Below, one piece after another: positions 50,311 to 58,608 of a stretch of DNA of 62,110 bases. The stretch is from CAZRXG01 sp964603985 (GTDB lineage Bacteria > Chloroflexota > Anaerolineae > Aggregatilineales > UBA3940). A model generated the notes under the pieces. The model was not told the DNA's origin and ran no database searches. It worked only from the letters and a program-made list of their open reading frames with translations. The DNA is taken from assembly GCA_964603985.1 (NCBI GenBank), contig CAZRXG010000026.1, positions 1 through 62,110 on the forward strand, given 5' to 3'. How positions within the stretch are numbered: position 1 is the first letter of the stretch; each line of letters starts with the position of its first letter. The position numbers were made by a program, and so were the translations under genes.

Positions 50311-50387
50311 TGGTGGGCGGTACAAGACTTGAACTTGTGGCCTCCACGATGTCAACGTGGCGCTCTGGCCAACTGAGCTAACCGCCC
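50311..50387 (-). tRNA. tRNA-Val (anticodon GAC)
   Basis: Minus strand: acceptor GGGCGGT / ACCGCCC, discriminator A and encoded CCA (50311-50313). The anticodon loop TTGACAT sits on a CCACG/CGTGG stem, anticodon GAC at 50351-50353. It is convergent with tRNA-Gln, with two terminators between. Confidence 0.93.
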
Positions 50388-50555
50388 ATCGAGAAAAATT
50401 ATACGCCGATTCCGCCGCCCCGTCAAAAAGCGTCTTCGGGGAGCAACCAAAATCACGTAGGCGCAGGAACCAGACACGCGCTAACAGTATCCACCTCTTT
50501 GCTTTTAGCCATTTCTCTATGGCAATACAAGAGAAGTACCTATGAAGTGCTTGAG

Positions 50556-51614
50556 CTAGGTTGCAGTCGGATGTTGGATTGGCTCAGAGAGTTCATCGAG
50601 GATAGATGTTCGTAGGTGAGGCAGTATTTCACTTTGGGCTTCCATGAACTCAGATAGGTGCTCAAATGGAATAAAGCGGCAGCGTTCAATCAGGCAAAGG
50701 GGATCTCGATTGAATGTGGGTCTGGCAACCTCGGCAAACACTTTGTTTCGTCGCTGTGCGCTGGCACAGATGTACGTCTGTATGTCAAGCATGGGGATCA
50801 ATGTTATCAGGTCTGCCATCCGTAATAAACCGGAATATATGCTCGTTGTGTGCTCCACTTCGAATAGATGCAACGGGCTGTCGTTCAACAACCAGATTAC
50901 GTCTATATTCCGAATGATCTGGAGTACGTAGGTGTTGAACGGAAGCGGGGGTAGATCTGGAAGAGAAAGGTCGCCGAGAGCAACGTTGTTATACGTACGT
51001 CCCTGATCGGCTTTTGGTATCCAGATCTGGAATCCCAGGGATTGCCCAAGCTTTGCCAGGTAATATTGCATTTGTGTGTGTGGAGAGGTTTCCAACTCAT
51101 GTTCATGAGCTTCAGGACGAGCCTGTACTACCTCTTCAACAATAGCACTATGCTCCGCAGCTTGTTGCTCTCGTAGCATTTCTAGCATTTGGGAAGCATC
51201 GAACCCCTCCCAGGCGGGTGCCTGCTCAATATGGCGTAGCAAAAGCTGAGCTGGTTCATTGTCAAGAGATTTAACGCCTAATACCAACACGACCCCGTAT
51301 GCGGTGGTGTGGTGCCTGAATAGCACCTCGCGGGTATCCAGATTGCTGATAGAGTACCTGTCATCTGGGTGGATAACTTTCTCTAACTGGGCGTGAACTC
51401 TATAGGGGTAGATGTCATTTGGCCACCGTGGTGTCTCGTCGTAAAACTGTTTGCCGGTGACGGTAAACAAGGCCGCCAGTTTGCGGTCTACGTACACAAT
51501 CATAACATCGCCTGGGACCCAATGGGAAAGCTTGTTGGTTTTGGAACCCCATGTCTTTGCAAGAATGCCAAGATACAAATTTTCCTCAGTGGTCGATTGT
51601 AGATAAACGGCCAT
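50556..51614 (-). CDS. EVE-domain protein fused to a PD-(D/E)XK-like nuclease domain
   Basis: A 352-residue protein. Residues 1 to about 130 look like an EVE (PUA-like) domain, the fold that reads modified bases: GILAKTWGSKTNKLSHWVPGDVMIVYV and SISNLDTREVLFRHHTTAYGVVLVLGV. A charged helix (about 140-180) links to a second domain with IRNIDVIWLL (Asp238) and LHLFEVEHTTSIYSGLLRMADL (Glu252, Glu254). This D...ExE pattern resembles PD-(D/E)XK nucleases with a Glu in place of Lys, as in BamHI. Together they suggest a one-protein, modification-dependent restriction enzyme; this is inference. The gene is much AT-richer than its neighbours, stands alone and lies by two tRNA genes, which fits horizontal acquisition. 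No methyltransferase is near. Confidence 0.6.
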   Translation of the reverse strand: MAVYLQSTTEENLYLGILAKTWGSKTNKLSHWVPGDVMIVYVDRKLAALFTVTGKQFYDETPRWPNDIYPYRVHAQLEKVIHPDDRYSISNLDTREVLFRHHTTAYGVVLVLGVKSLDNEPAQLLLRHIEQAPAWEGFDASQMLEMLREQQAAEHSAIVEEVVQARPEAHEHELETSPHTQMQYYLAKLGQSLGFQIWIPKADQGRTYNNVALGDLSLPDLPPLPFNTYVLQIIRNIDVIWLLNDSPLHLFEVEHTTSIYSGLLRMADLITLIPMLDIQTYICASAQRRNKVFAEVARPTFNRDPLCLIERCRFIPFEHLSEFMEAQSEILPHLRTSILDELSEPIQHPTAT

Positions 51615-51769
51615 GCTCTACATCCCTGGCAAGGTGGTTTAGATCGCAAAGGCTGATAGGATCCCGCTTACATTCTATCATGGTTACCCATCTGTACGGA
51701 ACAGCCACCTGTTCATTCTTAGTCGCTCCCAACGCCTTCCGGTGCTCTCAACCGGACGGCGGAGTCGTG

Positions 51770-51775
51770 TATAAT
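51770..51775 (+). promoter_or_regulatory. -10 box of the surface-repeat protein gene
   Basis: TATAAT preceded by GTG, about 60 bases before the start codon at 51835. No convincing -35 box at 16-18 bases. Confidence 0.4.
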
Positions 51776-51834
51776 GGGCGTAATCTGTGATTGGCGTCCG
51801 CGTGCTTACTCAACCCAGACGAGGAGGAACAGCG

Positions 51835-53292
51835 ATGCACCCTCAACGTGCGTTGGTCATCAGGGGGGTGGCGCGGCTGACCGCGATCTTGCTCATGGCC
51901 GCTCTGCTTGGGATGGCATCTCTGGCCGCGCCGGGCCCGCTCCACGCCCAGGAATTAAGTCCATTTATCGAGCGGGTCGAGCCGCCCGAAGGTCGCTGCG
52001 GTCAGCAGATGAGCCTGACCATATACGGCGGCAACTTCGACCCCGCCTCAGAAGTTGCGATCCTGGTGGACGGCGTCGAGATCTTTTACACCGAGTTCAT
52101 CAGCCCGGAGGAATTGCAGGCCGACCTCTACATCACCGAGGATGCCCCCGCTGGAAGCTGGCCGGTGGCGGTTTCCAGCCCGGAGGGCGGCGAGGCCGTG
52201 CTCGAAGGCGGCTTCACGATCATCTGCCCATCCGGCGGAGAAGGCCCGTCCATCGAGCGGGTCGAGCCGCCCGAAGGCCGCTGCGATCGACAGATGGATC
52301 TGACCATATACGGCGGCAACTTCGACCGTGCCTCGGAAGCCACCATCCTGGTGGACGGCGTCGAGATCTTTTACACCGAGTTCATCAGCCCAGAGGAGTT
52401 ACAGGTTGGCCTCTACATCGCCGAGAATGCCCCTGACGGAAGCTGGCCGGTGGTGGTTTTCAGCCCGGAGGGCGGCGAGACTGTGCTCGAAGGCGGCTTC
52501 ACGATCATCTGTCCATCCGGCGGAGAACCCCCACCGGAAGAGCCTACCGAGGGTCCTCCTGAGCAGCCTCCCGGCCCACCCGACGAGCCGCGCTACGACG
52601 GTGGGGAAGGCCCCGGCTGGCTGCTGTTGATCTTCATTATCGGGGTCGTCGGTCTGGCCCTCGTCGTGGGGGTGGGGGGCGGTGTAATCCTCAGCCGCCG
52701 GCGCGCGGTCCGCATGCGCAAACACGAGCAGTGGCAGGAGAAAGCCCAGGAGGGAGATCCCCCGGAGCCGTGCCAGCCGCCTAGTTGGTACTGCCAGAAG
52801 GAGCCTGAGGTCGAGTTGAAGCGCAGCAAGCTCACCGGGCTGACGTTCCTGGCCCGCGCCCCCGGCACAGGACGGGATCACCGGGAGATGGAGATGGGCG
52901 GCAGGCTGGTCCGTGACCTCGACCGGGCGGTCATGGCTCATCGCCTGGGAAAGCGCCTGGAGGAGCTTCGGACCCAGATCGACGCGCTGGCCGCCGCCCT
53001 TGCGCGGGAGATCGTGGCGTGGGTACAGGATGAGCCATCCTCCCAGGAGGTCGCCATCGACGCCACCTTCGAGGGCGCGGAGTTCACCGTCACCTTTACC
53101 CTGTACCGCTGCGTGCAGAAAGGCCCGCTGACCGAGTGGGAGGAGATGGATGGGTGGCAGGTATCCTACCAGCACGAGCACGACGCCCCGGTGGGCACGC
53201 TGTTCCTCCAGAACCCCGCCGAGGTGGGGCTGGCGGAGCGCATCACCCCCGACGTGTCTCGCCTGCTGATGCAGTTCGTTCAGCGCTCGTGA
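51835..53292 (+). CDS. Membrane-anchored protein with two tandem surface repeats
   Basis: A 485-residue protein: signal peptide (about 1-38, ending PLHAQ), two 92-residue beta-rich repeats (44-135 and 139-230) with the pattern IERVEPPEGRC ... LTIYGGNFDPAS ... ILVDGVEIFYTEFISPEEL ... GGFTIICPSGG, a Pro/Glu-rich linker, one span (about 262-285), and a cytoplasmic part (290-485) with helices and a mixed alpha/beta end. The repeats resemble IPT/TIG-type Ig folds, each with two cysteines that may pair. GAGGAGG lies seven bases before the ATG. A terminator follows, yet the next genes (ParA, membrane protein, SH3/zinc-ribbon protein) share the outside-span-inside plan, so a joint function is plausible. 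No known family recognised for the cytoplasmic part. Confidence 0.7.
   Translation: MHPQRALVIRGVARLTAILLMAALLGMASLAAPGPLHAQELSPFIERVEPPEGRCGQQMSLTIYGGNFDPASEVAILVDGVEIFYTEFISPEELQADLYITEDAPAGSWPVAVSSPEGGEAVLEGGFTIICPSGGEGPSIERVEPPEGRCDRQMDLTIYGGNFDRASEATILVDGVEIFYTEFISPEELQVGLYIAENAPDGSWPVVVFSPEGGETVLEGGFTIICPSGGEPPPEEPTEGPPEQPPGPPDEPRYDGGEGPGWLLLIFIIGVVGLALVVGVGGGVILSRRRAVRMRKHEQWQEKAQEGDPPEPCQPPSWYCQKEPEVELKRSKLTGLTFLARAPGTGRDHREMEMGGRLVRDLDRAVMAHRLGKRLEELRTQIDALAAALAREIVAWVQDEPSSQEVAIDATFEGAEFTVTFTLYRCVQKGPLTEWEEMDGWQVSYQHEHDAPVGTLFLQNPAEVGLAERITPDVSRLLMQFVQRS
51964..52524 (+). repeat. Tandem in-frame duplication inside the surface protein gene
   Basis: 51964-52239 and 52249-52524 are highly similar at DNA level with a 285-base (95-codon) offset, including long identical runs at silent positions. 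This indicates a recent duplication or ongoing gene conversion, so copy number may vary between strains. Confidence 0.85.
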
Positions 53293-53314
53293 TCGCGCGC
53301 CTGGGGCAGCCTGT

Positions 53315-53351
53315 CGGCGCAGCCGGGGACGTTCTCGTGCTGCGCCGATTT
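53315..53351 (+). terminator. Terminator after the surface-repeat protein gene
   Basis: CGGCGCAGC (53315-53323) pairs with GCTGCGCCG (53339-53347), followed by ATTTTG. It separates this gene from the parA operon. Confidence 0.6.
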
Positions 53352-53388
53352 TGCCCCTGTGTGGTTATCTGCCTCCCGCAAGGTGTGT

Positions 53389-53394
53389 TATAAT
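53389..53394 (+). promoter_or_regulatory. -10 box of the parA operon
   Basis: TATAAT with GTGT just upstream, 40 bases before the TTG start of parA. A -35 match at normal spacing is not evident. Confidence 0.45.
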
Positions 53395-53433
53395 GCCTGC
53401 TAGCCTGGTCTTCACCTTTCAGGGGGAACAAAC

Positions 53434-54198
53434 TTGGCCCGTAGTATCGTGGTCGCCAATCAAAAGGGAGGCGTCGGCAAGACGACGACGGTTGTCAACC
53501 TGGGGGCGGCATTGGCGGCGATGGGCAAGCGCGTGCTGCTCATCGACCTCGACCCCCAGGCCGCGCTGACCGCCACCTATGGTCTTGACCCCTACAACCT
53601 GCCGCGCAGCACGTACTCGATCCTGCTCCACGAGACCTCCTCACTGGCCCGCATCTTACGCCCCGCCGGTAGCGCCACGATGGCCATTGCGCCTGCCAGC
53701 GTGGATCTGGCCGTCGCCGAGATCAAGTTGGCCGGTGCCGAGAACCGCGCCTCCCGCCTGCACGGTGCGATTGCGCGCAATCGCATTCCCTTCGACTTCA
53801 TCCTGGTCGACACCCCGCCCAGCCTCGGTATTCTGACGCTCAACGGCCTGGTGGGCGCGGACGAGGTTCTGGTGCCGGTGCAGTGCCATTACCTGGCGAT
53901 GCGCGGCGTCCGGTCTTTGATGGAGACCATCTGGCGGGTCAAGCGGCGGCTCAATACGCGTTTGCGTCTGCTCGGCCTGCTGCCCACGATGTATACCCCC
54001 GGCAGCCAGCACGCCGCCGAGGTGGTGAGCGAGCTGCGCGGTGTGTTTGGCCGCAAAGTTTTTGACGTTGTAATCAAGGAAGACGTTGGGTTCGCTGAAG
54101 CGCCGGTTGCCCACAAGGCGCTCATCGATTACGCTCCCGACCACGAAGGTGCGGTGGCTTATCGGAAGCTAGCGGAGGTCATTGCCAATCATGAGTGA
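53434..54198 (+). CDS. ParA-family ATPase (orphan)
   Basis: A 254-residue Soj/ParA-like P-loop ATPase: deviant Walker A KGGVGKTTT (11-19) with the signature Lys, DLDPQ (38-42) and Walker B FILVDTPPS (123-130). It starts with a TTG at 53434 preceded by AGGGGG; the protein then begins MARSIVVANQKGG as in Soj. No parB or parS follows; instead the next two genes encode membrane proteins, with the first overlapping it by eight bases. Such orphan ParAs commonly position non-DNA cargo or membrane complexes. That role is inferred; chromosome partition with a distant ParB cannot be excluded. Confidence 0.88.
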   Translation: MARSIVVANQKGGVGKTTTVVNLGAALAAMGKRVLLIDLDPQAALTATYGLDPYNLPRSTYSILLHETSSLARILRPAGSATMAIAPASVDLAVAEIKLAGAENRASRLHGAIARNRIPFDFILVDTPPSLGILTLNGLVGADEVLVPVQCHYLAMRGVRSLMETIWRVKRRLNTRLRLLGLLPTMYTPGSQHAAEVVSELRGVFGRKVFDVVIKEDVGFAEAPVAHKALIDYAPDHEGAVAYRKLAEVIANHE

Positions 54199-55711
54199 CT
54201 TTGAGCACGAACAGGATCAGGGAACGGACGACGCCGAAGAGAGCCGGGGCCCGGCAGACGAGTCGGCCTCGCTTGAGGGCCTGGGGTGGGATATTCTCGT
54301 CGGCGGGAAGGATAACCCCTTTGCCCTGGGCGGCGAAGATCCATTTGATCTCAGCTCGGAGGACGCCGCCGACCGGTCTGAGTCGGGAAGCCCGTTCGCC
54401 GACGACGCCGAGGTCGACGCGATTCTGGAGGGCCTCTCGGAACTTGCTTCAGATCTGCTGACCGGCGAGATGCCGGACGACGCGTTCTGGGATCGCGGGC
54501 GTGGGGCGGAGACCCCGGAGCCATCGCCGTCGTCCGACGAATCTGCCGAGCCGCCCCCCCGCGACTTAAGCCCGGAGGATCTGGGCTACCGGCCCACTTC
54601 CGAGCCGGTCGAGGTGGCCGGGGAGGAAGCGCCTGCCCCGGCAGCGGAACCGGAAACCCCGGTCGGTGGGCCGATCTCGGCGGAGCCTGCTGTGATTGCC
54701 GAGACGGAAGAGGTGGCCGAAGAACTGGCCGAAGAGCCAGAAACTGCCGCGCCCGCCAGCCCGATCACCGACGACGAAATAGATGCTCTGCTTTCCGAGC
54801 CTGCATCCCAACCGTCGCCGTCCTCACCGGCGGTGTCCACCTGGGCCGCCCCGGTGCCGCAGAGCTTCGCCATCTACGATCCCTTCAAGACCGACGTGGA
54901 TGTGAAGCTCTCGGTGACTCCCGCTCCCGATCTCCCGCTCGACAAGGAGATGGAGAACCTGCTCATCACGCCGGAGCGGATCAATGCCCTCTGGGATGAG
55001 ATCAACGAGACCTATGGTTACGTCGTTGACGACGTGCGTGGGCACTTCTCCACGACCGAGCGGGCCATCGCTGACCTGAAGCGCGCCCGCGAGTTGCTGC
55101 TCGCCGGAGCGGAGAACTTCGACAATGCCGAGGAGCTGGTGTTCCAGGTCAAGTCACGCCTGCGCCTTGAAGAGAAAGTTCGCCAGTGGTCGCGCGCGCG
55201 GGGTACGTGGCTGGGCGCTTACCTTATCCTGTGGTTTACCCTGCTGGTGCTTGCTATCCTGGTCTCCAATCGCGTCCAGGTGGCCCTTGAGCCTCACGTC
55301 CTCGACTGGGTGCTTGCCTCGTTGTTGCCGGGGCTGTTTGGTGGCCTGGGCGGCGTGGTCGGCGCGCTGTGGGTGCTGATCAAGCACATCGTCAAAAAGC
55401 GCGACTTCGACCCGATCCACACGCCCTGGTACGTCACCAACCCCTTCATGGGCATCGCGCTGGGCGTCGTTACCTACCTGGTCGTCAGGGGTGGGGGTGG
55501 CATCCTGAGCAGCGTGGCTGGCACCTCGACCGAGTATCTCAGCGCTGCATCTCCGGCTCTCTACCTGCTGTGCGTGGTCGTGGGCTTCCAGCAGAACGTG
55601 CTCTGGTCGCTGATCGACCGCTTCGTCAACGCCGTCATGCCGGAGAGACGCGAGGATGAAGTAGCCGCCACCGACGTTACAGGGGAGGGGACATCCGGGC
55701 CTCAAGGCTAG
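54191..55711 (+). CDS. Acidic multi-span membrane protein of the ParA operon
   Basis: A 506-residue protein. The first 230 residues are very acidic and low in complexity (Asp, Glu, Pro, Ser, Ala), so probably disordered and cytoplasmic. A helical region (about 255-335: LLITPERINALWDEINETYG, TERAIADLKRARELLLAG) may be a coiled coil. Four hydrophobic segments follow (about 338-362, 370-400, 416-440, 448-472). It overlaps parA by eight bases (ATGAGTGA); an alternative TTG three codons upstream lies closer to GGAGG. The acidic tail and helices could recruit ParA to the membrane. No known family recognised. Confidence 0.65.
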   Translation: MSDFEHEQDQGTDDAEESRGPADESASLEGLGWDILVGGKDNPFALGGEDPFDLSSEDAADRSESGSPFADDAEVDAILEGLSELASDLLTGEMPDDAFWDRGRGAETPEPSPSSDESAEPPPRDLSPEDLGYRPTSEPVEVAGEEAPAPAAEPETPVGGPISAEPAVIAETEEVAEELAEEPETAAPASPITDDEIDALLSEPASQPSPSSPAVSTWAAPVPQSFAIYDPFKTDVDVKLSVTPAPDLPLDKEMENLLITPERINALWDEINETYGYVVDDVRGHFSTTERAIADLKRARELLLAGAENFDNAEELVFQVKSRLRLEEKVRQWSRARGTWLGAYLILWFTLLVLAILVSNRVQVALEPHVLDWVLASLLPGLFGGLGGVVGALWVLIKHIVKKRDFDPIHTPWYVTNPFMGIALGVVTYLVVRGGGGILSSVAGTSTEYLSAASPALYLLCVVVGFQQNVLWSLIDRFVNAVMPERREDEVAATDVTGEGTSGPQG

Positions 55712-55742
55712 CACCCTGCTTGCTTCACCGGTCAGAAGGGCA

Positions 55743-57032
55743 ATGCGCATCCGAAAACGTTCGCTTTGGATAGTATTAGGTGTCGTGTTGGCGCTGGTGC
55801 TGGGTTCGGCATCGGCGGCGCTGGCCGCCCCCCCGGCCCAAGAGCCGACGGCTACCCCCACGCCGACTGAGACGGTGGTCTACTTCGGCCCCACGTCGAC
55901 GCCCACCGCAACGCTCCTGCCGCCCCCCCGGGACGGCGGGCGTGTGGCTGTGCGCGTGCTTGTCGTCCGGGCCGGACCTTCCCAGGAGTGGGTAGCCATC
56001 GGCGGCCTGGACTATGGACAGGAGATTTTCCCGCTGGGGCGCAGCGCAAACGGCCAGTGGGTGGCTGTCGAGTGGGACGGTGGGATTGGCTGGGTTCTGG
56101 CCCGGCTGATCGTCTGGGGCCCGGCATTTGACCTGCAATCCCTGCCGGTCTTCCTGCCCCCCTTTACCCCAACGCCGCCTCCCGCCGGGACGACCGAGGT
56201 GGTTGAAACACCAACGTTCAACCCTACGCCGACCGAAGCGCCGACGGTCACCCCTTCACCCACCCCCGCGCCGACCGAAACGCCGACGGCCACGCAGCTT
56301 CCCAGCCCGACGATAACGCCTCTCCCACCCACCACGACTCCCATCCCGACTCCCATCCCGGCGACGGATACCCCCGTCCCGGCGGTCGCCGAGGCTGCTC
56401 CTCCTCCGGCTGAGGAGACCGCGCCCACGCCTCCGCAGGGGCCTCCTGCGGCGCTGCTGGTGCTCCGGCGTTTGGGCCCGGGCCTGTGGATCGGGGCCGG
56501 TGCGCTGCTGGCACTGGTGGCCCTTTACGGTTGGCGTCGGTCTTCGCGGGAGCGCGAGCTGCGTCGCTACGCAGAGGGCTTTGTGATCAAGATCTGCCCT
56601 GTCTGCCAGGAGGGCACCCTCTACCTCGAAGAGTACGTCCGGCGTCAGATGACCATCCCGCACGTGCAGCGTTCCGTCCGCTGTGATGTCTGTCGCTCGG
56701 TGCTGCGCGAGATCCGGCCCGGCCTGTGGCGCTACACCATCGATCCCTTCGTCAATCCCGACCTGGCCAACGAGTACAACGCGCAGCAATTCACCGACGA
56801 GGAATTGCCTGCCTTTGCCCGGAGCGCGCACAAGTACACGCCCTACAAGGGCCAGGAGGCATTTGGCCCCCAGGTCAGCCCGGAAGAAAGCGCGCAGGAG
56901 ATCGTCTCGGAGCTTGAAGAGCGTTTCCTGGCCGAGCGCGGGGTGGGAGGAGAGGTGCAGCCGCCGGAGGAAACCCCGGACGAGTCCACCGGGGAGCCAG
57001 CGCCTCCCGACGAATCGCAGGACGAGGCGTAA
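55743..57032 (+). CDS. SH3-like, PT-rich, single-span protein with cytoplasmic zinc ribbon
   Basis: A 429-residue protein in clear blocks: signal peptide (8-29), SH3b-like domain (about 64-125: GRVAVRVLVVRAGPSQEWVAIG ... WVAVEWDGGIGWVLARLI in outline), Pro/Thr-rich spacer (135-235), one span (about 246-263), and a cytoplasmic end with a zinc-ribbon-like Cys pair set, Cys285/Cys288 (CPVC) and Cys314/Cys317 (CDVC), then an acidic tail. SH3b domains often bind cell wall, so this could link the wall to a cytoplasmic partner such as the ParA system 31 bases upstream. Third gene of the operon. Confidence 0.68.
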   Translation: MRIRKRSLWIVLGVVLALVLGSASAALAAPPAQEPTATPTPTETVVYFGPTSTPTATLLPPPRDGGRVAVRVLVVRAGPSQEWVAIGGLDYGQEIFPLGRSANGQWVAVEWDGGIGWVLARLIVWGPAFDLQSLPVFLPPFTPTPPPAGTTEVVETPTFNPTPTEAPTVTPSPTPAPTETPTATQLPSPTITPLPPTTTPIPTPIPATDTPVPAVAEAAPPPAEETAPTPPQGPPAALLVLRRLGPGLWIGAGALLALVALYGWRRSSRERELRRYAEGFVIKICPVCQEGTLYLEEYVRRQMTIPHVQRSVRCDVCRSVLREIRPGLWRYTIDPFVNPDLANEYNAQQFTDEELPAFARSAHKYTPYKGQEAFGPQVSPEESAQEIVSELEERFLAERGVGGEVQPPEETPDESTGEPAPPDESQDEA

Positions 57033-57081
57033 GGATCGGCTTCGCTGTAGAGGCCGGCGCGTAGGATTTACGTGGGTGTAG

Positions 57082-57102
57082 GGGCGACTTTGAAAGTCGC
57101 CC
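57082..57102. repeat. GGGGCGAC hairpin repeat
   Basis: GGGCGACTT (57082-57090) and AAGTCGCCC (57094-57102) form a nine-base-pair stem with a three-base loop, preceded by GTAG as at 2929-2932. Same dispersed family with another core. Confidence 0.6.
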
Positions 57103-57170
57103 TGGGAGGGTCTCCTGCACCTTGAGTATTTAATCCGGCCATGATGGGAATGTGGTTCGTCTAGCTTCTC

Positions 57171-57212
57171 CCCTCCCCCCAGCGCCGTCAGGCGCGAAAT
57201 ATGGGGGAGGGG
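57171..57212. repeat. C-run/G-run palindromic repeat
   Basis: CCCTCCCCCC (57171-57180) faces GGGGGAGGGG (57203-57212), with an inner hairpin GCGCC-GTCA-GGCGC (57182-57195). This is the nested palindrome plan also seen at 62050-62085. The rest of 57033-57274 holds nothing else I can support. Confidence 0.65.
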
Positions 57213-57274
57213 GCGGGGGTGGGGGGCAGAGGCGGCCCCATTTTAGCGTCACGTGGCCGTCGAAGTCGCCCGCC

Positions 57275-58564
57275 CTATTCCTCACTCGTCCGCTCGATCT
57301 TCGCTCCCAGCGCGCTCAGCTTGCCCTCTACGTCCTCATAACCCCGGTCAATCTGCGCCACGTTCCGGATGATCGTGGTGCCTTCCGCGCACAGCGCCGC
57401 CAGCAGCAGCGCCATCCCGGCCCGGATGTCCGGACTGCTGATGCGCTCCATCTCACCCTGTAGTCGGCTTGGCCCCTGGATCAGGCAGCGGTGCGGATCG
57501 CACAACACCACCCGCGCGCCCATGTAGACCAGCTTGTCGACGAAGTAGAAGCGGCTGTCGTACATCCACTCGTGGAACAGCACCGTCCCCTCGGCCTGTG
57601 TGGCGATCACCAGCGCGATGCTCATCAGGTCGCTGGGGAAGGCGGGCCAGGGCTGCGCCTTGATCTCCGGGATGCGGTTCCCAATGTCCGCCACGATCTT
57701 GAGCGGCTGGTACTCCGGCACGATCACGTCACCGTTCTCGACCTCCCAGTGAACGCCCAGCCGGTTGTAGGTCAGTTCAATCATCGCCAGGTGCTCCGGT
57801 GAGGCATGTTTGATCCGCACCCGCCCATGCGTCACCGCCGCCGCCCCGATGAAGCTCCCCACTTCCAGGTAATCCGCCCCTACACGGAACTCGCCCCCGC
57901 TCAGCCGGTCCACTCCCTGGATGGTCAGCACGTTCGAGCCGATCCCCTCGATCTGCGCGCCCAGACTGTTCAGGAAGTGGCACAGATCCTGCACGTGCGG
58001 CTCCGAGGCGGCGTTGCGCAGCACGGTCGTGCCCCTGGCCAGGCTGGCCGCCATGATGGCGTTCTCGGTCGCCGTCACACTGGCCTCGTCCAGCAGGATG
58101 TCGGCGCCACGCAGCCCCTTGGTCGTGAAGGTGAACGAATCATTGATCTCGTACTGCGCCCCCAACGCTTCCAGGGCCAACATGTGCGTATCGACCCGCC
58201 GCCGCCCGATCACGTCTCCACCCGGCGGCGCGATCTCGATCTGCCCCAACCGCGCCAGCAGCGGCCCGGTCAGCACGATGCTCGCCCGGATCTGTGACGC
58301 CAGTCTGCGGTCGATGACGTGTGTGTTGATGTCCCTGGCGTGCACGCGCCAGCTCCCGCCGCCTAACTTCTCAAGCTCGACCCCCAGCTTTCTGAGGATC
58401 GCCATCATCGTGTGCACGTCGGCGATGTCGGGCACACTGTGCAGAACAATCGGTTCTTCTGTCAGCAGGCAGGCAGACAGCAGTTTGAGCGCCGCGTTTT
58501 TGTTCCCGCTGGCCGTGATCGTGCCGTTGAGTGGAGCGCCACCTTGAATAATAAACCGATCCAT
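57275..58564 (-). CDS. murA: UDP-N-acetylglucosamine 1-carboxyvinyltransferase
   Basis: A 429-residue EPT-fold enzyme for the first committed step of peptidoglycan synthesis, with GNKNAALKLLSACLL (20-34) and RAGMALLLAAL near the end. The loop that normally reads PGGC.IG carries Asp117 (PPGGDVIGRRRVDTH) in place of the catalytic Cys115. Cys-to-Asp enzymes, known from Mycobacterium and Chlamydia, are active and resist fosfomycin. AAGGAAG lies upstream of the ATG at 58564. It is followed on the same strand by nothing and preceded by the SAM-hydroxide adenosyltransferase gene (44-base gap). Confidence 0.95.
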   Translation of the reverse strand: MDRFIIQGGAPLNGTITASGNKNAALKLLSACLLTEEPIVLHSVPDIADVHTMMAILRKLGVELEKLGGGSWRVHARDINTHVIDRRLASQIRASIVLTGPLLARLGQIEIAPPGGDVIGRRRVDTHMLALEALGAQYEINDSFTFTTKGLRGADILLDEASVTATENAIMAASLARGTTVLRNAASEPHVQDLCHFLNSLGAQIEGIGSNVLTIQGVDRLSGGEFRVGADYLEVGSFIGAAAVTHGRVRIKHASPEHLAMIELTYNRLGVHWEVENGDVIVPEYQPLKIVADIGNRIPEIKAQPWPAFPSDLMSIALVIATQAEGTVLFHEWMYDSRFYFVDKLVYMGARVVLCDPHRCLIQGPSRLQGEMERISSPDIRAGMALLLAALCAEGTTIIRNVAQIDRGYEDVEGKLSALGAKIERTSEE

Positions 58565-58608
58565 GCGGCTTCCTTCTTATTGCCTCGTTGTGATGTGGTT
58601 ATTGTGCG

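Noticed and set aside
50311..51614. Integrative element attached at tRNA-Val
   Set aside because: No integrase and no duplicated tRNA 3' end was found; the nuclease gene lies on the 5' side of the tRNA gene.
53434..54198. Chromosomal parAB locus
   Set aside because: No parB follows and no parS-like GTTTCACGTGAAAC site was seen; the operon continues with membrane proteins.
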